Assembly: GCA_017311315.1 (NCBI GenBank) | Contig: CM029669.1 | Location: 7,787,055-7,851,054 of the forward strand | DNA length: 64,000 nucleotides | DNA from: Dendrocalamus latiflorus | Taxonomy: Eukaryota > Streptophyta > Magnoliopsida > Poales > Poaceae | Direction: 5' to 3' | Shown here: positions 36,311-50,700 of the stretch, piece by piece | Numbering within the stretch: position 1 is the stretch's first letter | Layout: the number at the start of each line of letters is the position of its first letter | Program-made: the position numbers and the translations under genes | Notes under the pieces: generated by a model | What the model was told of the DNA's origin: nothing | Seen by the model: the letters and a program-made list of their open reading frames with translations, nothing else | The model's database searches: none

Positions 36311-38618
36311 GTGTGACACTTTCCTCGACGATGGGTTCCATCTGAAACTACAAACTCCATACGTACGATATCAAGGCACGAAATGAAACCGAGTACCAAC
36401 ACCCCAATGGAGTTCATGTGCACACTAGCTCATTTTGGCAAGCATTTCGAATCCGTTTGAGTCGGTGTGAAACTTTTTCCATGACAGGGTCCATTGGGCA
36501 ATACAAACTCCATGCACAGAAAATCGAGCAACGTAATGAAACAGCGTGCCAGCATCCCGAATGGAATTCATATGTGCCCCAGCTCATTTTAGCTTGCATC
36601 TTGAATGCGTCCGAGTCAGTGTAAAACTTGTTTCCACGATGGGTTCGACCTAAACTGCAAACACAATTCGTATGAAATCTCGGCACAAAACGAAATTGAG
36701 TTCCAAACACTACGAATGGAGCTCATCTATGCTCTATCTTATTTTGGCCCGTACACCGAATCTGTCAGAGTTGATGTCAAACTTTCCCCGATGACGGGTT
36801 TCATTGGGTAGTACAAACTCCATGAGCACAAATCGATGAACGGAATAAAACTGAGTGCCAAACACCTTGAATGGAGTTTGTGTACACCTTTGGTCATTTT
36901 GGCAGGCATTTTGAATACGTCCGAGTTGGTGTGACACTTTCCTCCATGTCCTGTTCCATCTGAAACTACAAACTCCATTCGTAAATAATTGAGGCACGAA
37001 GTGAAGCAGAGAGCCAAACACCCTGAGTGGGGTTCATATGCGCCCTAACGCATTTCAGCATGCATTTCAAATCTATCTGAGTTGGTGTTAAACTTTCCTC
37101 AACGAGGGGTTCTATTAGGATGTACAAACTACATGAACGCGAAAATCTTGGCACGCAATGAAACTGAGAGCCAACACCTCGAATGATGTTCGTACGTGTC
37201 TAGCTCATTTTGACATTTATTACGAATCCATCCATGTCGGTGTGAAACTTTCCTCCGCGACGGGCTCCATTGTGCAAATCAAACTACCAGCTCACAAAAT
37301 CTAGGCACATACTGAAATTGTGTACCAAACACCACGAATGGAGTTTATATGTGTGCTATCACAATTTGTAATGTATTTCAAATCCGTTTGAGTCGGTGTG
37401 AAACTTTCCAACATGATGGATTCCAGCTGAAACTACAAACTCCATTTGTACGAAATAGAGACACGAAATGAAACCGAGTACCAAATACCCCGAATGGAGT
37501 TCACATGCAACCACTTTGGCATGCATTTTGAATCCGTCTGAGTCAGTATGAAACTTTGCTCTAAGATTGGTTTCAATTGAATGTACAAACTCTATTCACA
37601 CGCAATCGAGGCATGAAAAGAAACTAAGTGCCAAACACCGCGAATAGAGTTCATATGCACCCTAGCTCAGTTCACCATGCATTTCGAATCCGTCTGAGTC
37701 GGTGTGAAATGTCGTCCATGACGAGTTCCAATTGAATCTTCAAACTGCATTCATACCGAATCGAGGCTAGCAATGAAACAGAAGTCCGAACACCCCGATT
37801 GGAGTTCATATGCGCCCCAACTAATCTTGGCATGCATTGGAATCCATCCGAGTAGGTGTGAAACTTTCCCCCACAATAGGCTGTAACTGAAACAACAAAC
37901 TCCTGGCACACAAAATCGTGGCATATAATGAAACTGGTTGTGAAACATCTCGAATGGAGTTCATATGCACCCTACATCATTTTGCCATGTATTTTGAATC
38001 TGTCTGAGATGGTGTGAAACTTTCCTCAACGACGGGTTCCAACCGTTACTACAGTGCCATTCATACGAAATCAATGCGTGAGAAGAAACTAAGTGAAAAC
38101 AACTCGAATGGAACTCATATACACCCTATCTCATTTTGGCATGCATTTCGATTTCATCCCAGTCGGTATGACACTTTCCTCTGTGACGAGTTCCGTCTGA
38201 AACTCATACAAAATCAAGCCACGAAATGAAATTGAGTGCCAACACCCAGAATGGAATTCATATGCACCATAGCACACTTGAACATTTATTTTGAATCCGT
38301 CTAGATCGGTGTGAAGGTTTCCTCCACGACAGGTTCTAATTGGAGTAGAAACTCCATTCATACAAAATCAATGCACAAAACAAAACTAAGTGTCAAACAC
38401 CCAGAATGGAGTTTAGATGCGATGTAGCCCATTTTGGCATGCATTTCGAATCCGTGCAACTTGGTGTGAAACTTAACTCCGGGTACCATTGGATAGTACA
38501 AACTCTGTGAGCACAAAATCAATGAACGAAATGAAACTGACTGCCAACACCTCGGATGGAGCTCATATACGTCATAGCTCATTTTGGCATGCATTTCAAA
38601 TCCGTCCAAGTCAGTGTG
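36311..38618. repeat. Satellite, 15-monomer block between LTR copies B and C
   Basis: Same monomer order and nearly the same sequence as the previous block. The landmark 'aatcaatgcgtgag' at 38069 lies 3283 bp after the one at 34786. Confidence 0.95.
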
Positions 38619-39596
38619 TGATGAAGACGAGGTGCCCGATCTTTCGATGAGATTGATAACTATCGATTTTGGTGGAGGCCACTCTCACGATCCGACTACA
38701 ACCGTACGACGATGCTTGCGGCTTAGCAATCGCTGAACCAACTCCAAAGTGTTATTGACCACGCTGGAGGCACGATCAACCTGAACACGAAGTTCAATCC
38801 CTGCGAGCAATCGGAGAACTAGCAAGAACAAGACGAAGGCAATCTGATATTGCAAATATGAATGAAGCATAAATTGTATTGCGAATAACAAAGATGGGAT
38901 CTCGAAGCTGTCTTGACAGGTGGTCGTCCGACACAACTGAAGAACAAAGTTTGCACAATGGCTAAACCTAAACTCAACGAAATCCCAGTCTTAGCAACGG
39001 AGGCGGCGGCTCCTCTATAGGGAGAACGATCAGGGGGGTGTCCAAGGGCACGCCCTAGGGTTACAAGGCCCGTGGGCCCAAGTAGTGGTGGCGCAGCACC
39101 ATTTTTGACACGGACTCAGAAACCAATGTGGAGTGTGTTGATGATTGCGGCTGGCTCAGATGGAATTTGAGGATGAGGTTGGATCCGTTGGAAAATAGAC
39201 TATATTATAAGCTTTCGATGAAGTACATGAATGTCCCAAACGGACTCCGTATGAGAAAGTTATGCCCGTTTGAACTTGGTTCCATCGCAGCAGTCCGAAT
39301 CTGATTCCAGAACGTGTCCAACTCGAATTCTCGTTTGGCTTGGCCCCAAAGTGACGTGATGAACTCCATTATTCCTTCCATGCATGTCCATGCCTCCACG
39401 TCCCTCTCCTTCATCCTTTCCCAGGTTCCTAAGCACAATTAAATCACTTGCATTAGGTAGCGGTCTATTCTCAGTAATATATGAACCTAGGAATGAATTC
39501 ACCTGGTAATTAAGTTGACGAGCACGAGCTCGAGTAAGTGGTCCTTGTAACACTTGCTGTGGATGAGTTGTATCCATGGAAGGGATGTCCTCATCA
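38619..39596 (-). mobile_element. Chromovirus-type solo LTR, copy C (978 bp)
   Basis: Same site and 'gtgtg' flanks as the other copies. It shares with copy A the long 'tatattataagctttc' text and 'accatttttgac', so A and C form one subtype. The minus-strand polyprotein tail lies within 39260-39596. Confidence 0.85.
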
Positions 39597-41902
39597 GTGT
39601 GACACTTTCCTCGACGATGGGTTCCACCTGAAACTACAAACTCCATACGTACGATATCAAGGCACGAAATGAAACCGAGTACCAACACCCCAATGGAGTT
39701 CATGTGCACACTAACTCATTTTGGCAAGCATTTCGAATCCGTTTGAGTCGGTGTGAAACTTTTTCCATGACAGGGTCCATTGGGCAATACAAACTCCATG
39801 CACAGAAAATCGAGCAACGTAATGAAACAGCGTGCCAACATCCCGAATGGACTTCATATGTGCCCCAGCTCATTTTAGCTTGCATCTTGAATGCGTCCGA
39901 GTCAGTGTAAAACTTGTTTCCACGATGGGTTCGACCTAAACTGCAAACACAATTCGTATGAAATCTCCGCACAAAACGAATTGAGTTCCAAACACTATGA
40001 ATGGAGCTCATCTATACTCTATCTTATTTTGGCACGTACACCGAATCTGTCAGAGTTGATGTCAAACTTTCCCCGATGACGGGTTTCATTGGGTAGTATA
40101 AACTCCATGAGCACAAATCGATGAACGGAATGAAACTGAGTGCCAAACACCTTGAATGGAGTTTGTGTACACCTTTGGTCATTTTGGCAGGCATTTTGAA
40201 TACGCCCGAGTTGGTGTGACACTTTCCTCCATGTCCTGTTCCATCTGAAACTACAAACTCCATTCGTAAATAATTGAGGCACGAAGTGAAGCAGAGAGCC
40301 AAACACCCTGAGTGGGGTTCATATGCGCCCTAACGCATTTCAGCATGCATTTCAAATCTATCTGAGTTGGTGTTAAACTTTCCTCAACGAGGGGTTCTAT
40401 TAGGATGTACAAACTACCTGAACGCGAAAATCTTGGCACGCAATGAAACTGAGAGCCAACACCTCGAATGATGTTCATACGTGTGTAGCTCATTTTGACA
40501 TTTATTATGAATCCATCCATGTCGGTGTGAAACTTTCCTCCGCGACGGGCTCCATTGGGCAAATCAAACTACCGGCGCACGAAATCTAGGCACATACTGA
40601 AATTGTGTACCAAACACCACGAATGGAGTTTATATGTGTGCTATCTCATTTTGTAATGTATTTCAAATCCGTTTGAGTCGGTGTGAAACTTTCCACCACG
40701 ATGGATTCCAGCTGAAAGTACAAACTCCATTTGTACGAAATAGAGACACGAAATGAAACCGAGTACCAAATACCCCGAATGGAGTTCACATGCAACCACT
40801 TTGGCATGCATTTTGAATCCGTCTGAGTCAGTATGAAACTTTGCTCTAAGATTGGTTTCAATTGAAAGTACAAACTCTATTCACACGCAATCGAGGCATG
40901 AAAAGAAACTAAGTGCCAAACACCGCGAATAGAGTTCATGTGCACCCTAGCTCAGTTCACCATGCATTTCGAATCCGTCTGAGTCGGTGTGAAATGTCAT
41001 CCACGACGAGTTCCAATTGAATCTTCAAACTGCATTCATACCGAATCGAGGCTAGAAATGAAACTGAAGGCCGAACACCCCGATTGGACTTCATATGCGC
41101 CCCAACTAATCTTGGCATGCATTGGAATCCATCCGAGTAGGTGTGAAACTTTCCCCACAATAGGCTGTAACTGAAACAACAAGCTCCTGGCACACAAAAT
41201 CGTGGCATATAATGAAACTGGTTGTGAAACTTCTCGAATGGAGTTCATATGCACCCTACATCATTTTGCCATGTATTTTGAATTTGTCTGAGTTGGTGTA
41301 AACTTTCCTCAACGACGGGTTCCAACCGTTACTACAGTGCCATTCATACGAAATCAATGCGTGAGAAGAAACTAAGTGAAAACAACTCGAATGGAACTCA
41401 TATACACCCTATCTCATTTTGGCATGCATTTCGATTTCATCCCAGTCGGTATGACACTTTCCTCTGTGACGAGTTCCGTCTGAAACTCATACGAAATCAA
41501 GCCACGAAATGAAATTGAGTGCCAACACCCAGAATGGAATTCATATGCACCATAGCACACTTGAACATTTATTTTGAATCCGTCTAGATCGGTGTGAAGG
41601 TTTCCTCCACGACAGGTTCTAATTGGAAGTAGAAACTCCATTCATACAAAATCAATGCACAAAACAAAACTAAGTGTCAAACACCCAGAATGGAGTTTAG
41701 ATGCGATGTAGCCCATTTTGGCATGCATTTCGAATCCGTGCAACTTGGTGTGAAACTTAACTCCGGGTACCGTTGGATAGTACAAACTCTGTGAGCACAA
41801 AATCAATGAACAAAATGAAACTGACTGCCAACACCTCGGATGGAGCTCATATACGTCATAGCTCATTTTGGCATGCATTTCAAATCCGTCCGAGTCAGTG
41901 TG
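39597..41902. repeat. Satellite, 15-monomer block between LTR copies C and D
   Basis: Landmark at 41352, 3283 bp after 38069. It shares private variants with the next block, such as 'ttggacttcatatgcg' near 41085 and 44465 and 'acaagctcctggc' near 41179 and 44560. The two are therefore sister units. Confidence 0.95.
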
Positions 41903-42977
41903 TGATGAAGACGAGGTGCCCGATCTTTCGATGAGATTAATAACTATCGATTTTGGTGGAGGCGACTCTCACGANNNNNNNNNNNNNNNNNNNNNNNNNN
42001 NNNNNNNNNNNNNNNNNNNNNNNNNNNNNNNNNNNNNNNNNNNNNNNNNNNNNNNNNNNNNNNNNNNNNNNNNNTCCGACTACAACCGTGCGACGACGCT
42101 TGCGGCTTAGCAATCGCTGAACCAACTCCAAAGTGTTATTGACCACGCTGGAGGCACGATCAACCTGAACACGAAGTTCAATCCCTGCGAGCAATCAGAG
42201 AACTAGCAAGAATAAGACGAAGGCAATCTGATATTGCAAATATGAATGAAGCATAAATTGTATTGCGAATAACAAAGATGGGATCTCGAAGCTGTCTTGA
42301 CAGGTGGTCGTCCGACACAACTGAAGAACAAAGTTTGCACAATGGCTAAACTTAAACTCAACGAAATCCCAGTCTTAGCAACGGATGCGGCGGCTCCTCT
42401 ATAGGGAGAACGACCAGGGGGGTGTCCAAGGGCACACCCTAGGGTTACAAGGCCCATGGGCCCAAGTAGTGGTGGCGCAGCACCCTTTTTGACACGGACT
42501 CAGAAACCAATGTGGAGTCTGTTGATGATTGCGGCTGGCTCATATGGAATTTGAAGATGAGGTTGGATCCGTTGGAAAATAGACTATATAGGCTTTCCAT
42601 GAAGTACATGAACATCCCAAACGGACTCTGTATGAGAAAGTTATGCCCGTTTGAACTTGGTTCCATCGCAGCAGTCCGAATCTGATTCCAGAACGTGTCC
42701 AACTCGAATCCTCATTTGGCCTGGCCCCAAAGTGATGTGATGAACTCCATTATTCCTTCAATGCATGTCCATGCCTCCACGTCCCTCTCCTTCATCCTTT
42801 CCCAGGTTCCTAAGCACAATTAAATCACTTGCATTAGGTAGCGGTCTATTCTCAGTAATATATGAACCTAGGAATGAATTCACCTGGTAATTAAGTTGAC
42901 GAGCACGAGCTCGAGTAAGTGGTCCTTGTAACACTTGCTGTGGATGAGTTGTATCCATGGAAGGGATGTCCTCATCA
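41903..42977 (-). mobile_element. Chromovirus-type solo LTR, copy D, interrupted by assembly gap
   Basis: 975 bp of LTR plus 100 N. It shares private variants with copy E: 'acggatgcggcgg', 'ggctcatatggaat', 'ctatataggctttcc' and 'ttggcctggcccc'. The polyprotein tail at the right end is intact in the same way as in the other copies. Confidence 0.85.
41975..42074. other. Assembly gap of exactly 100 N
   Basis: The flanks 'ctctcacga' and 'tccgactac' are directly adjacent in all other copies of this LTR. The gap therefore adds nothing within the LTR and is a placeholder of unknown true size. Whole HOR units may be missing here. Confidence 0.97.
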
Positions 42978-45284
42978 GTGTGACACTTTCCTCGACGATG
43001 GGTTCCATCTGAAACTACAAACTCCATACATACGATATCAAGGCACGAAATGAAACCGAGTACCAACACTCCAATGGAGTTCATGTGCACACTAGCTCAT
43101 TTTTACAAGCATTTCGAATCCGTTTGAGTCGGTGTGAAACTTTTTCCATGACAGGGTCCATTGGGCAATACAAACTCCATGCACAGAAAATCGAGCAACG
43201 TAATGAAACAGCGTGCCAACATCCCGAATGGAATTCATATGTGCCCCAGCTCATTTCAGCTTGCATCTTGAATGCGTCCGAGTCAGTGTAAAACTTGTTT
43301 CCACGATGGGTTCGACCTAAACTGCAAACACAATTCGTATGAAATCTCGGCACAAAACGAATTGAGTTCCAAACACTACGAATGGAGCTCATCTATGCTC
43401 TATCTTATTTTGGCACGTACACCGAATCTGTCAGAGTTGATGTCAAACTTTCTCCGATGACGGGTTTCATTGGGTAGTACAAACTCCATGAGCACAAATC
43501 GATGAACGGAATGAAACTGAGTGCCAAACACCTTGAATGGAGTTTGTGTACACCTTTGGTCATTTTGGCATGCATTTTGAATACGTCCGAGTTGGTGTGA
43601 CACTTTCCTCCATGTCCTGTTCCATCTGAAACTACAAACTCCATTCGTAAATAATTGAGGCACGAAGTGAAGCAGAGAGCCAAACACCCTGAGTGGGGTT
43701 CATATGCGCCCTAACGCATTTCAGCATGCATTTCAAATCTATCTGAGTTGGTGTTAAACTTTCCTCAACGAGGGGTTCTATTAGGATGTACAAACTACCT
43801 GAACGCGAAAATCTTGGCATGCAATGAAACTGAGAGCCAACACCTCGAATGATGTTCATACGTGTCTAGCTCATTTTGACATTTATTATGAATCCATCCA
43901 TGTCGGTGTGAAACTTTCCTCCGCGACGGGCTCCATTGGGCAAATCAAACTACCGGCGCACGAAATCTAGGCACATACTGAAATTGCGTACCAAACACCA
44001 CGAATGGAGTTTATATGTGTGCTATCTCATTTTGTAATGTATTTCAAATCCGTTTGAGTCGGTGTGAAACTTTCCACCACGATGGATTCCAGCTGAAAGT
44101 ACAAACTCCATTTGTACGAAATAGAGACACGAAATGAAACCGAGTACCAAATACCCCGAATGGAGTTCACATGCAACCACTTTGGCATGCATTTTGAATC
44201 CGTCTGAGTCAGTATGAAACTTTGCTCTAAGATTGGTTTCAATTGAAAGTACAAACTCTATTCACACGCAATCGAGGCATGAAAAGAAACTAAGTGCCAA
44301 ACACCGCGAATAGAGTTCATGTGCACCCTAGCTCAGTTCACCATGCATTTCGAATCCGTCTGAGTCGGTGTGAAATGTCGTCCACGACGAGTTCCAATTG
44401 AATCTTCAAACTGCATTCATACCGAATCGAGGCTAGAAATGAAACTGAAGGCCGAACACCCCGATTGGACTTCATATGCGCCCCAACTAATCTTGGCATG
44501 CATTGGAATCCATCCGAGTAGGTGTGAAACTTTCCCCACAATAGGCTGTAACTGAAACAACAAGCTCCTGGCACACAAAATCGTGGCATATAATGAAACT
44601 GGTTGTGAAACTTCTCGAATGGAGTTCATATGCACCCTACATCATTTTGCCATGTATTTTGAATCTGTCTGAGTTGGTGTGAAACTTTCCTCAACGACGG
44701 GTTCCAACCGTTACTACAGTGCCATTCATACGAAATCAATGCGTGAGAAGAAACTAAGTGAAAACAACTCGAATGGAACTCATATACACCCTATCTCATT
44801 TTGGCATGCATTTCGATTTCATCCCAGTCGGTATGACACTTTCCTCTGTGACGAGTTCCGTCTGAAACTCATACGAAATCAAGCCACGAAATGAAATTGA
44901 GTGCCAACACCCAGAATGGAATTCATATGCACCATAGCACACTTGAACATTTATTTTGAATCCGTCTAGATCGGTGTGAAGGTTTCCTCCACGACAGGTT
45001 CTAATTGGAAGTAGAAATTCCATTCATACAAAATCAATGCACAAAACAAAACTAAGTGTCAAACACCCAGAATGGAGTTTAGATGCGATGTAGCCCATTT
45101 TGGCATGCATTTCGAATCCGTGCAACTTGGTGTGAAACTTAACTCCGGGTACCATTGGATAGTACAAACTCTGTGAGCACAAAATCAATGAACAAAATGA
45201 AACTGACTGCCAACACCTCGGATGGAGCTCATATACGTCATAGCTCATTTTGGCATGCATTTCAAATCCGTCCGAGTCAGTGTG
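42978..45284. repeat. Satellite, 15-monomer block between LTR copies D and E
   Basis: Landmark at 44734, which is 3282 bp after 41352 once the 100 N are removed. Nearly identical to the preceding block. Confidence 0.95.
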
Positions 45285-46259
45285 TGACGAAGACGAGGTG
45301 CCCGATCTTTCGATGAGATTGATAACTATCGATTTTGGTGGAGGCGACTGTCACGATCCGACTACAACCGTGCGACGACGCTTGCGGCTTAGCAATCGCT
45401 GAACCAACTCCAAAGTGTTATTGACCACGCTGGAGGCACGATCAACCTGAACATGAAGTTCAATCCCTGCGAGCAATCGGAGAACTAGCAAGAATAAGAC
45501 GAAGGCAATCTGATATTGCAAATATGAATGAAGCATAAATTGTATTGCGAATAACAAAGATGGGATCTCGAAGCTGTCTTGACAGGTGGTCGTCCGACAC
45601 AACTGAAGAAAAAAGTTTGCACAATGGCTAAACCTAAACTCAATGAAATCCCAGTCTTAGCAACGGATGCGGCGGCTCCTCTATAGGGAGAACGACCAGG
45701 GGGGTGTCCAAGGGCACACCCTAGGGTTACAAGGCCCATGGGCCCAAGTAGTGGTGGCGCAGCACCCTTTTTGACACGGACTCAGAAACCAATGTGGAGT
45801 CTGTTGATGATTGCGGCTGGCTCATATGGAATTTGAAGATGAGGTTGGATCCGTTGGAAAATAGACTATATAGGCTTTCCATGAAGTACATGAACATCCC
45901 AAACGGACTCCGTATGAGAAAGTTATGCCCGTTTGAACTTGGTTCCATCGCAGCAGTCCGAATCTGATTCCAGAACGTGTCCAACTCGAATCCTCATTTG
46001 GCCTGGCCCCAAAGTGACGTGATGAACTCCATTATTCCTTCAATGCATGTCCATGCCTCCACGTCCCTCTCCTTCATCCTTTCCCAGGTTCCTAAGCACA
46101 ATTAAATCACTTGCATTAGGTAGCGGTCTATTCTCAGTAATATATGAACCTAGGAATGAATTCACCTGGTAATTAAGTTGACGAGCACGAGCTCGAGTAA
46201 GTGGTCCTTGTAACACTTGCTGTGGATGAGTTGTATCCATGGAAGGGATGTCCTCATCA
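45285..46259 (-). mobile_element. Chromovirus-type solo LTR, copy E (975 bp)
   Basis: Sister of copy D, same site, 'gtgtg' flanks. The left end reads TGACGAAG. The minus-strand polyprotein tail is present up to 46259. Confidence 0.85.
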
Positions 46260-47710
46260 GTGTGACACTTTCCTCGACGATGGGTTCCATCTGAAACTAC
46301 AAACTCCATACATACGATATCAAGGCACGAAATGAAACCGAGTACCAACACCCCAATGGAGTTCATGTGCACACTAGCTCATTTTTACAAGCATTTCGAA
46401 TCCGTTTGAGTCGGTGTGAAACTTTTTCCATGACAGGGTCCATTGGGCAATACAAACTCCATGCACAGAAAATCGAGCAACGTAATGAAACAGCGTGCCA
46501 ACATCCCGAATGGAATTCATATGTGCCCCAGCTCATTTTAGCTTGCATCTTGAATGCGTCCGAGTCAGTGTAAAACTTGTTTCCACGATGGGTTCGACCT
46601 AAACTGCAAACACAATTCGTATGAAATCTCGGCACAAAACGAATTGAGTTCCAAACACTACGAATGGAGCTCATCTATGCTCTATCTTATTTTGGCACGT
46701 ACACCGAATCTATCAGAGTTGATGTCAAACTTTCCCCGATGACGGGTTTCATTGGGTAGTACAAACTCCATGAGCACAAATCGATGAACGGAATGAAACT
46801 GAGTGCCAAACACCTTGAATGGAGTTTGTGTACACCTTTGGTCATTTTGGCAGGCATTTTGAATACGTCCGAGTTGGTGTGACACTTTCCTCCATGTCCT
46901 GTTCCATCTGAAACTACAAACTCCATTCGTAAATAATTGAGGCACGAAGTGAAGCAGAGAGCCAAACACCCTGAGTGGGGTTCATATGCGCCCTAACGCT
47001 TTTCAGCATGCATTTCAAATCTATCTGAGTTGGTGTTAAACTTTCCTCAACGAGGGGTTCTATTAGGATGTACAAACTACATGAACGCGAAAATCTTGGC
47101 ACGCAATGAAACTGAGAGCCAACACCTCGAATGATGTTCATACGTGTCTAGCTCATTTTGACATTTATTACAAATCCATCCATGTCGGTGTGAAACTTTC
47201 CTCCGCGACGGGCTCCATTGGGCAAATCAAACTACCGGCGCACAAAATCTAGGCACATACTGAAATTGTGTACCAAACACCATGAATGGAGTTTATATGT
47301 GTGCTATCTCATTTTGTAATGTATTTCAAATCCGTTTGAGTCGGTGTGAAACTTTCCAGCACGATGGATTCCAGCTGAAACTACAAACTCCATTTGTACG
47401 AAATAGAGACACGAAATGAAACCGAGTACCAAATACCCCGAATGGAGTTCACATGCAACCACTTTGGCATGCATTTTGAATCCGTCTGAGTCAGTATGAA
47501 ACTTTGCTCTAAGATTGGTTTCAATTGAAAGTACAAACTCTATTCACACGCAATCGAGGCATGAAAAGAAACTAAGTGCCAAACACCGCGAATAGAGTTC
47601 ATATGCACCCTAGCTCAGTTCACCATGCATTTCAAATCCGTTTGAGTCGGTGTGAAATGTCGTCCACGACGAGTTCCAATTGAATCTTCAAACTGCATTC
47701 ATACCGAATC
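46260..47710. repeat. Satellite block after LTR copy E, cut by a long solo LTR
   Basis: Monomers 10 (rest) to 15 and 1 to 5. It is interrupted in monomer 5 at 'ataccgaatc' and continues at 51567 with the duplicated 'gaatc'. Confidence 0.95.
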
Positions 47711-50700
47711 TGTCGGGACCCCGGATTTCCAATCCCGGACCCTCTGTGTATTACTGCACTGGTCCCAGATCAAAGCTAGTGCACACAGTTAAACAGAAAT
47801 GAATACATAACCAACAACGCTTTATTACAATATTAAAGAGTACTGACCACCAGGTCTCATTATTACATTGGAGGTTTCAAGACCTCGCACAATCAAAACA
47901 CAGCGGAAGCAAAGTGAAATCAAAGTAGACCCATCAAGATGCCACAGGCAGTTGACTGGGGAAGCGCGACCTAGTCCTCCGGGAAGAATCCATCGCAGCC
48001 ACAAGCGAAGCAGAAGTCGTAGTCACCTTCTTGAGCTTCAACTTCCTCTGAGATTTTATTTTTAAGTGTAGCATGTGAGTACATAAAGTACTCCGCAAGT
48101 CTTGGGAAAAATGCATAGATGCAAGGCTTAACAAAGGAAGGCCATAGGGTTCTTTTGCACAAAGCAATATTTGAAATCTCACTTACTACTAATTATTTTC
48201 GAAGGCATTAATTTAATGAAGTAAATGTTTTAACAGAATTATCTTTCTAGCGAAGGTTCCAACTACCAACACTAGCTAACCAATTACCATTGGTCAAGTT
48301 TTAAACTGCGGGTTCCATCCACCCTCTCTGGCTCCATCCGCCAGGATTCCCTTCCGAGAGTTCCCTCCACTCTCGGAATACAAAACATTTGATTTTAAAA
48401 CCAAAACCAGAAATCTACCATGTGAATGCATTCCTTGCCCGCCCTTGACCGTGGGCACGGCTATTCGAATAGTTTTACACTCTGCAGAGGTTGTACAACT
48501 TTACCCACAAGAGATAAATTATCCTAAAAGTCAACACGCTTCCTTTGGCATGGGACCCAGATAAAATATCACAAAGCCTTTACCTTACTCTAATCTAGCT
48601 AGATACCACCCGCTGAGGTTTCACCGCAGGTAGGCTAACTGCCCGAACCGAAGCCCCCTCTTGCGCCATATGAGTACAGTAAATCCCTGTCCCTCACTGT
48701 GAATAACCAGTCCATCCCTGGCATCCACTTTCCACTGGTGGCACCTAAACTAGACTATCATAAGTTAGTTAGCTAGGTCGTACCCATATAGACTTGTGGT
48801 TGTACGGTTAATGCTTAGTCTGGACAAACACAAGCGTCGGTCCTTACTTGACTAGGGTGGAACATACACTTAACAAGTTCTCGTGCTTACTGCACCAACC
48901 CAAACAGCCATCCACCCTAATCTAAACCAACTTTCACATTTTTATTTTATTTTAAAATCACAGTGACAACTCCATTTGCCACTTTACTTTCAAACACAAG
49001 GATTTAATAATAAATCATAATTTCCCATTTTCAAGATTTTCCAAAGTTATTAGATAGCAAGACTAAGCATTAACCTACCATGCTAATATTCACAAAGATT
49101 AATAGTAATCTCATTATTGAGACAAAGGAAGTTCTAGGGTGACAAGGTACATGGCAATCAATGTCAATTGAGGGCATAACAAAGTTGGAATAACTAATTC
49201 CTAAAGATTTGAACTAGTGACTTTATGTAAATAGCAATGCACATAATTTAAAATATTTTAAAAACATTTCAAAAGCATGGGTTCAAGATGATCGAAGGAG
49301 ACTTGCCTTCTTGCAGGGTTTCTGGGTCTTCTTGCTGCTGTGAAGAAGGATCGTCGACAACGTTGGAATCTACGCGAGAAAAGACGAAGCAAACAAAGCA
49401 AATAAATACAAACAAAGACTCAAATAAACTCAAAAACTCAAATAGAGGCCATACTTGGATAGATCTGATTTTAGACGAATTTAGGAGAAAGGATCAACGG
49501 ATTCGGAGTTCGTATGAGGGAGATCGAATATCTGGAAGATTGGCGAGGAAAAGAAATTACTGAGACAATATTTGGATCAAGGAAAATAGAATGCATTTTA
49601 TGGAGACTTGGCAAGATTGGAATTTGAATTTTGAAAGTGCACAAAAAATTTGGAATGGAACTGAGGCTTTGAAATTGAACTAGGTATTGGAATTTGAAAT
49701 TTAAATATTTGAAATATCAAATAAATTTCAAATATTTCAAAGGATGGAAGAAATGGATAGTTTGGAATTTTTGATGAATTTAGAAATTTGAATGGGCTCA
49801 AAGGGAGTTGCGATGAAGGAGAACGGGCTCCGGGAAGATTAAATTCAGAGAAAATGGAAAAAGGGATTTTCTGGAATTATTTTTCTAAAGGAAAAGAATG
49901 TATGACGTCAGCAATGCGTCAGCGAGGGATTTTCCTTTTTGGCCGATTTATTTTCTCTCTGGAAAATGAAAAGAGGGGCTGACATGTGGGCCCGGTCCAT
50001 GTGGACCAAGTCCATGGACCCGGGAAGGAGGTGAGGTGGCAGGGGCGTGCGGTGGCGCTGACTGGACCGAGGGAGGCCAAGGTGGCTGCCACCGGGCGGT
50101 CACATGGCGCCCACGCGGGACGGCGGGGTGAGGTGGCTGGCCGGCGGAGGAGGCCTTCGGGGACCAGGAGCTCGCCGGAGCTCCGGTGGACGGCGGCCGG
50201 TGGCGAGGGGCGGAGGAGGGAGAGAAGAGTGAGGGGAACCCGGGGGTGGGCGCGCGAGTCACCGGAGACGGCCGGAGGGTGGTCGGCGACGGCGAGGGGC
50301 GGCGGCGGCTCGGGTTCCACGGGGCGGCGGCGCTTCGGCGACGCTCGAGACTGGGGAAGGGGCGGCAGGGATCGAGGGCGGCGCGGTGGAGCCGGAGGCG
50401 GCGTCGGCCGGGCGAGGGGGGGCTCGAGCCGACGGCAATCGCTTGCCGTTGAGCTCACCGGCGCTCGGGGAGGGAGGAGCACGGTGAGGCGGCGCTGCGA
50501 GGCTCGGGAGAGGAAGAGGAGAGCAGAGCAGTGTGGGGCGGGGAGAGGGGAGGCCGGGGCTAGCTTTTATAGGGGCGGAGGGGGAGTACGGGCGCGGGGA
50601 TTTGCCGCCGGAGATGGCGGCGGTGGAAAGGAAAGGGGGGGGGGGAGAAGGAAAGGGGCGCCGTAGAAGGAAGGGGATCGGGGGAGGGCAAGGATGGAAG

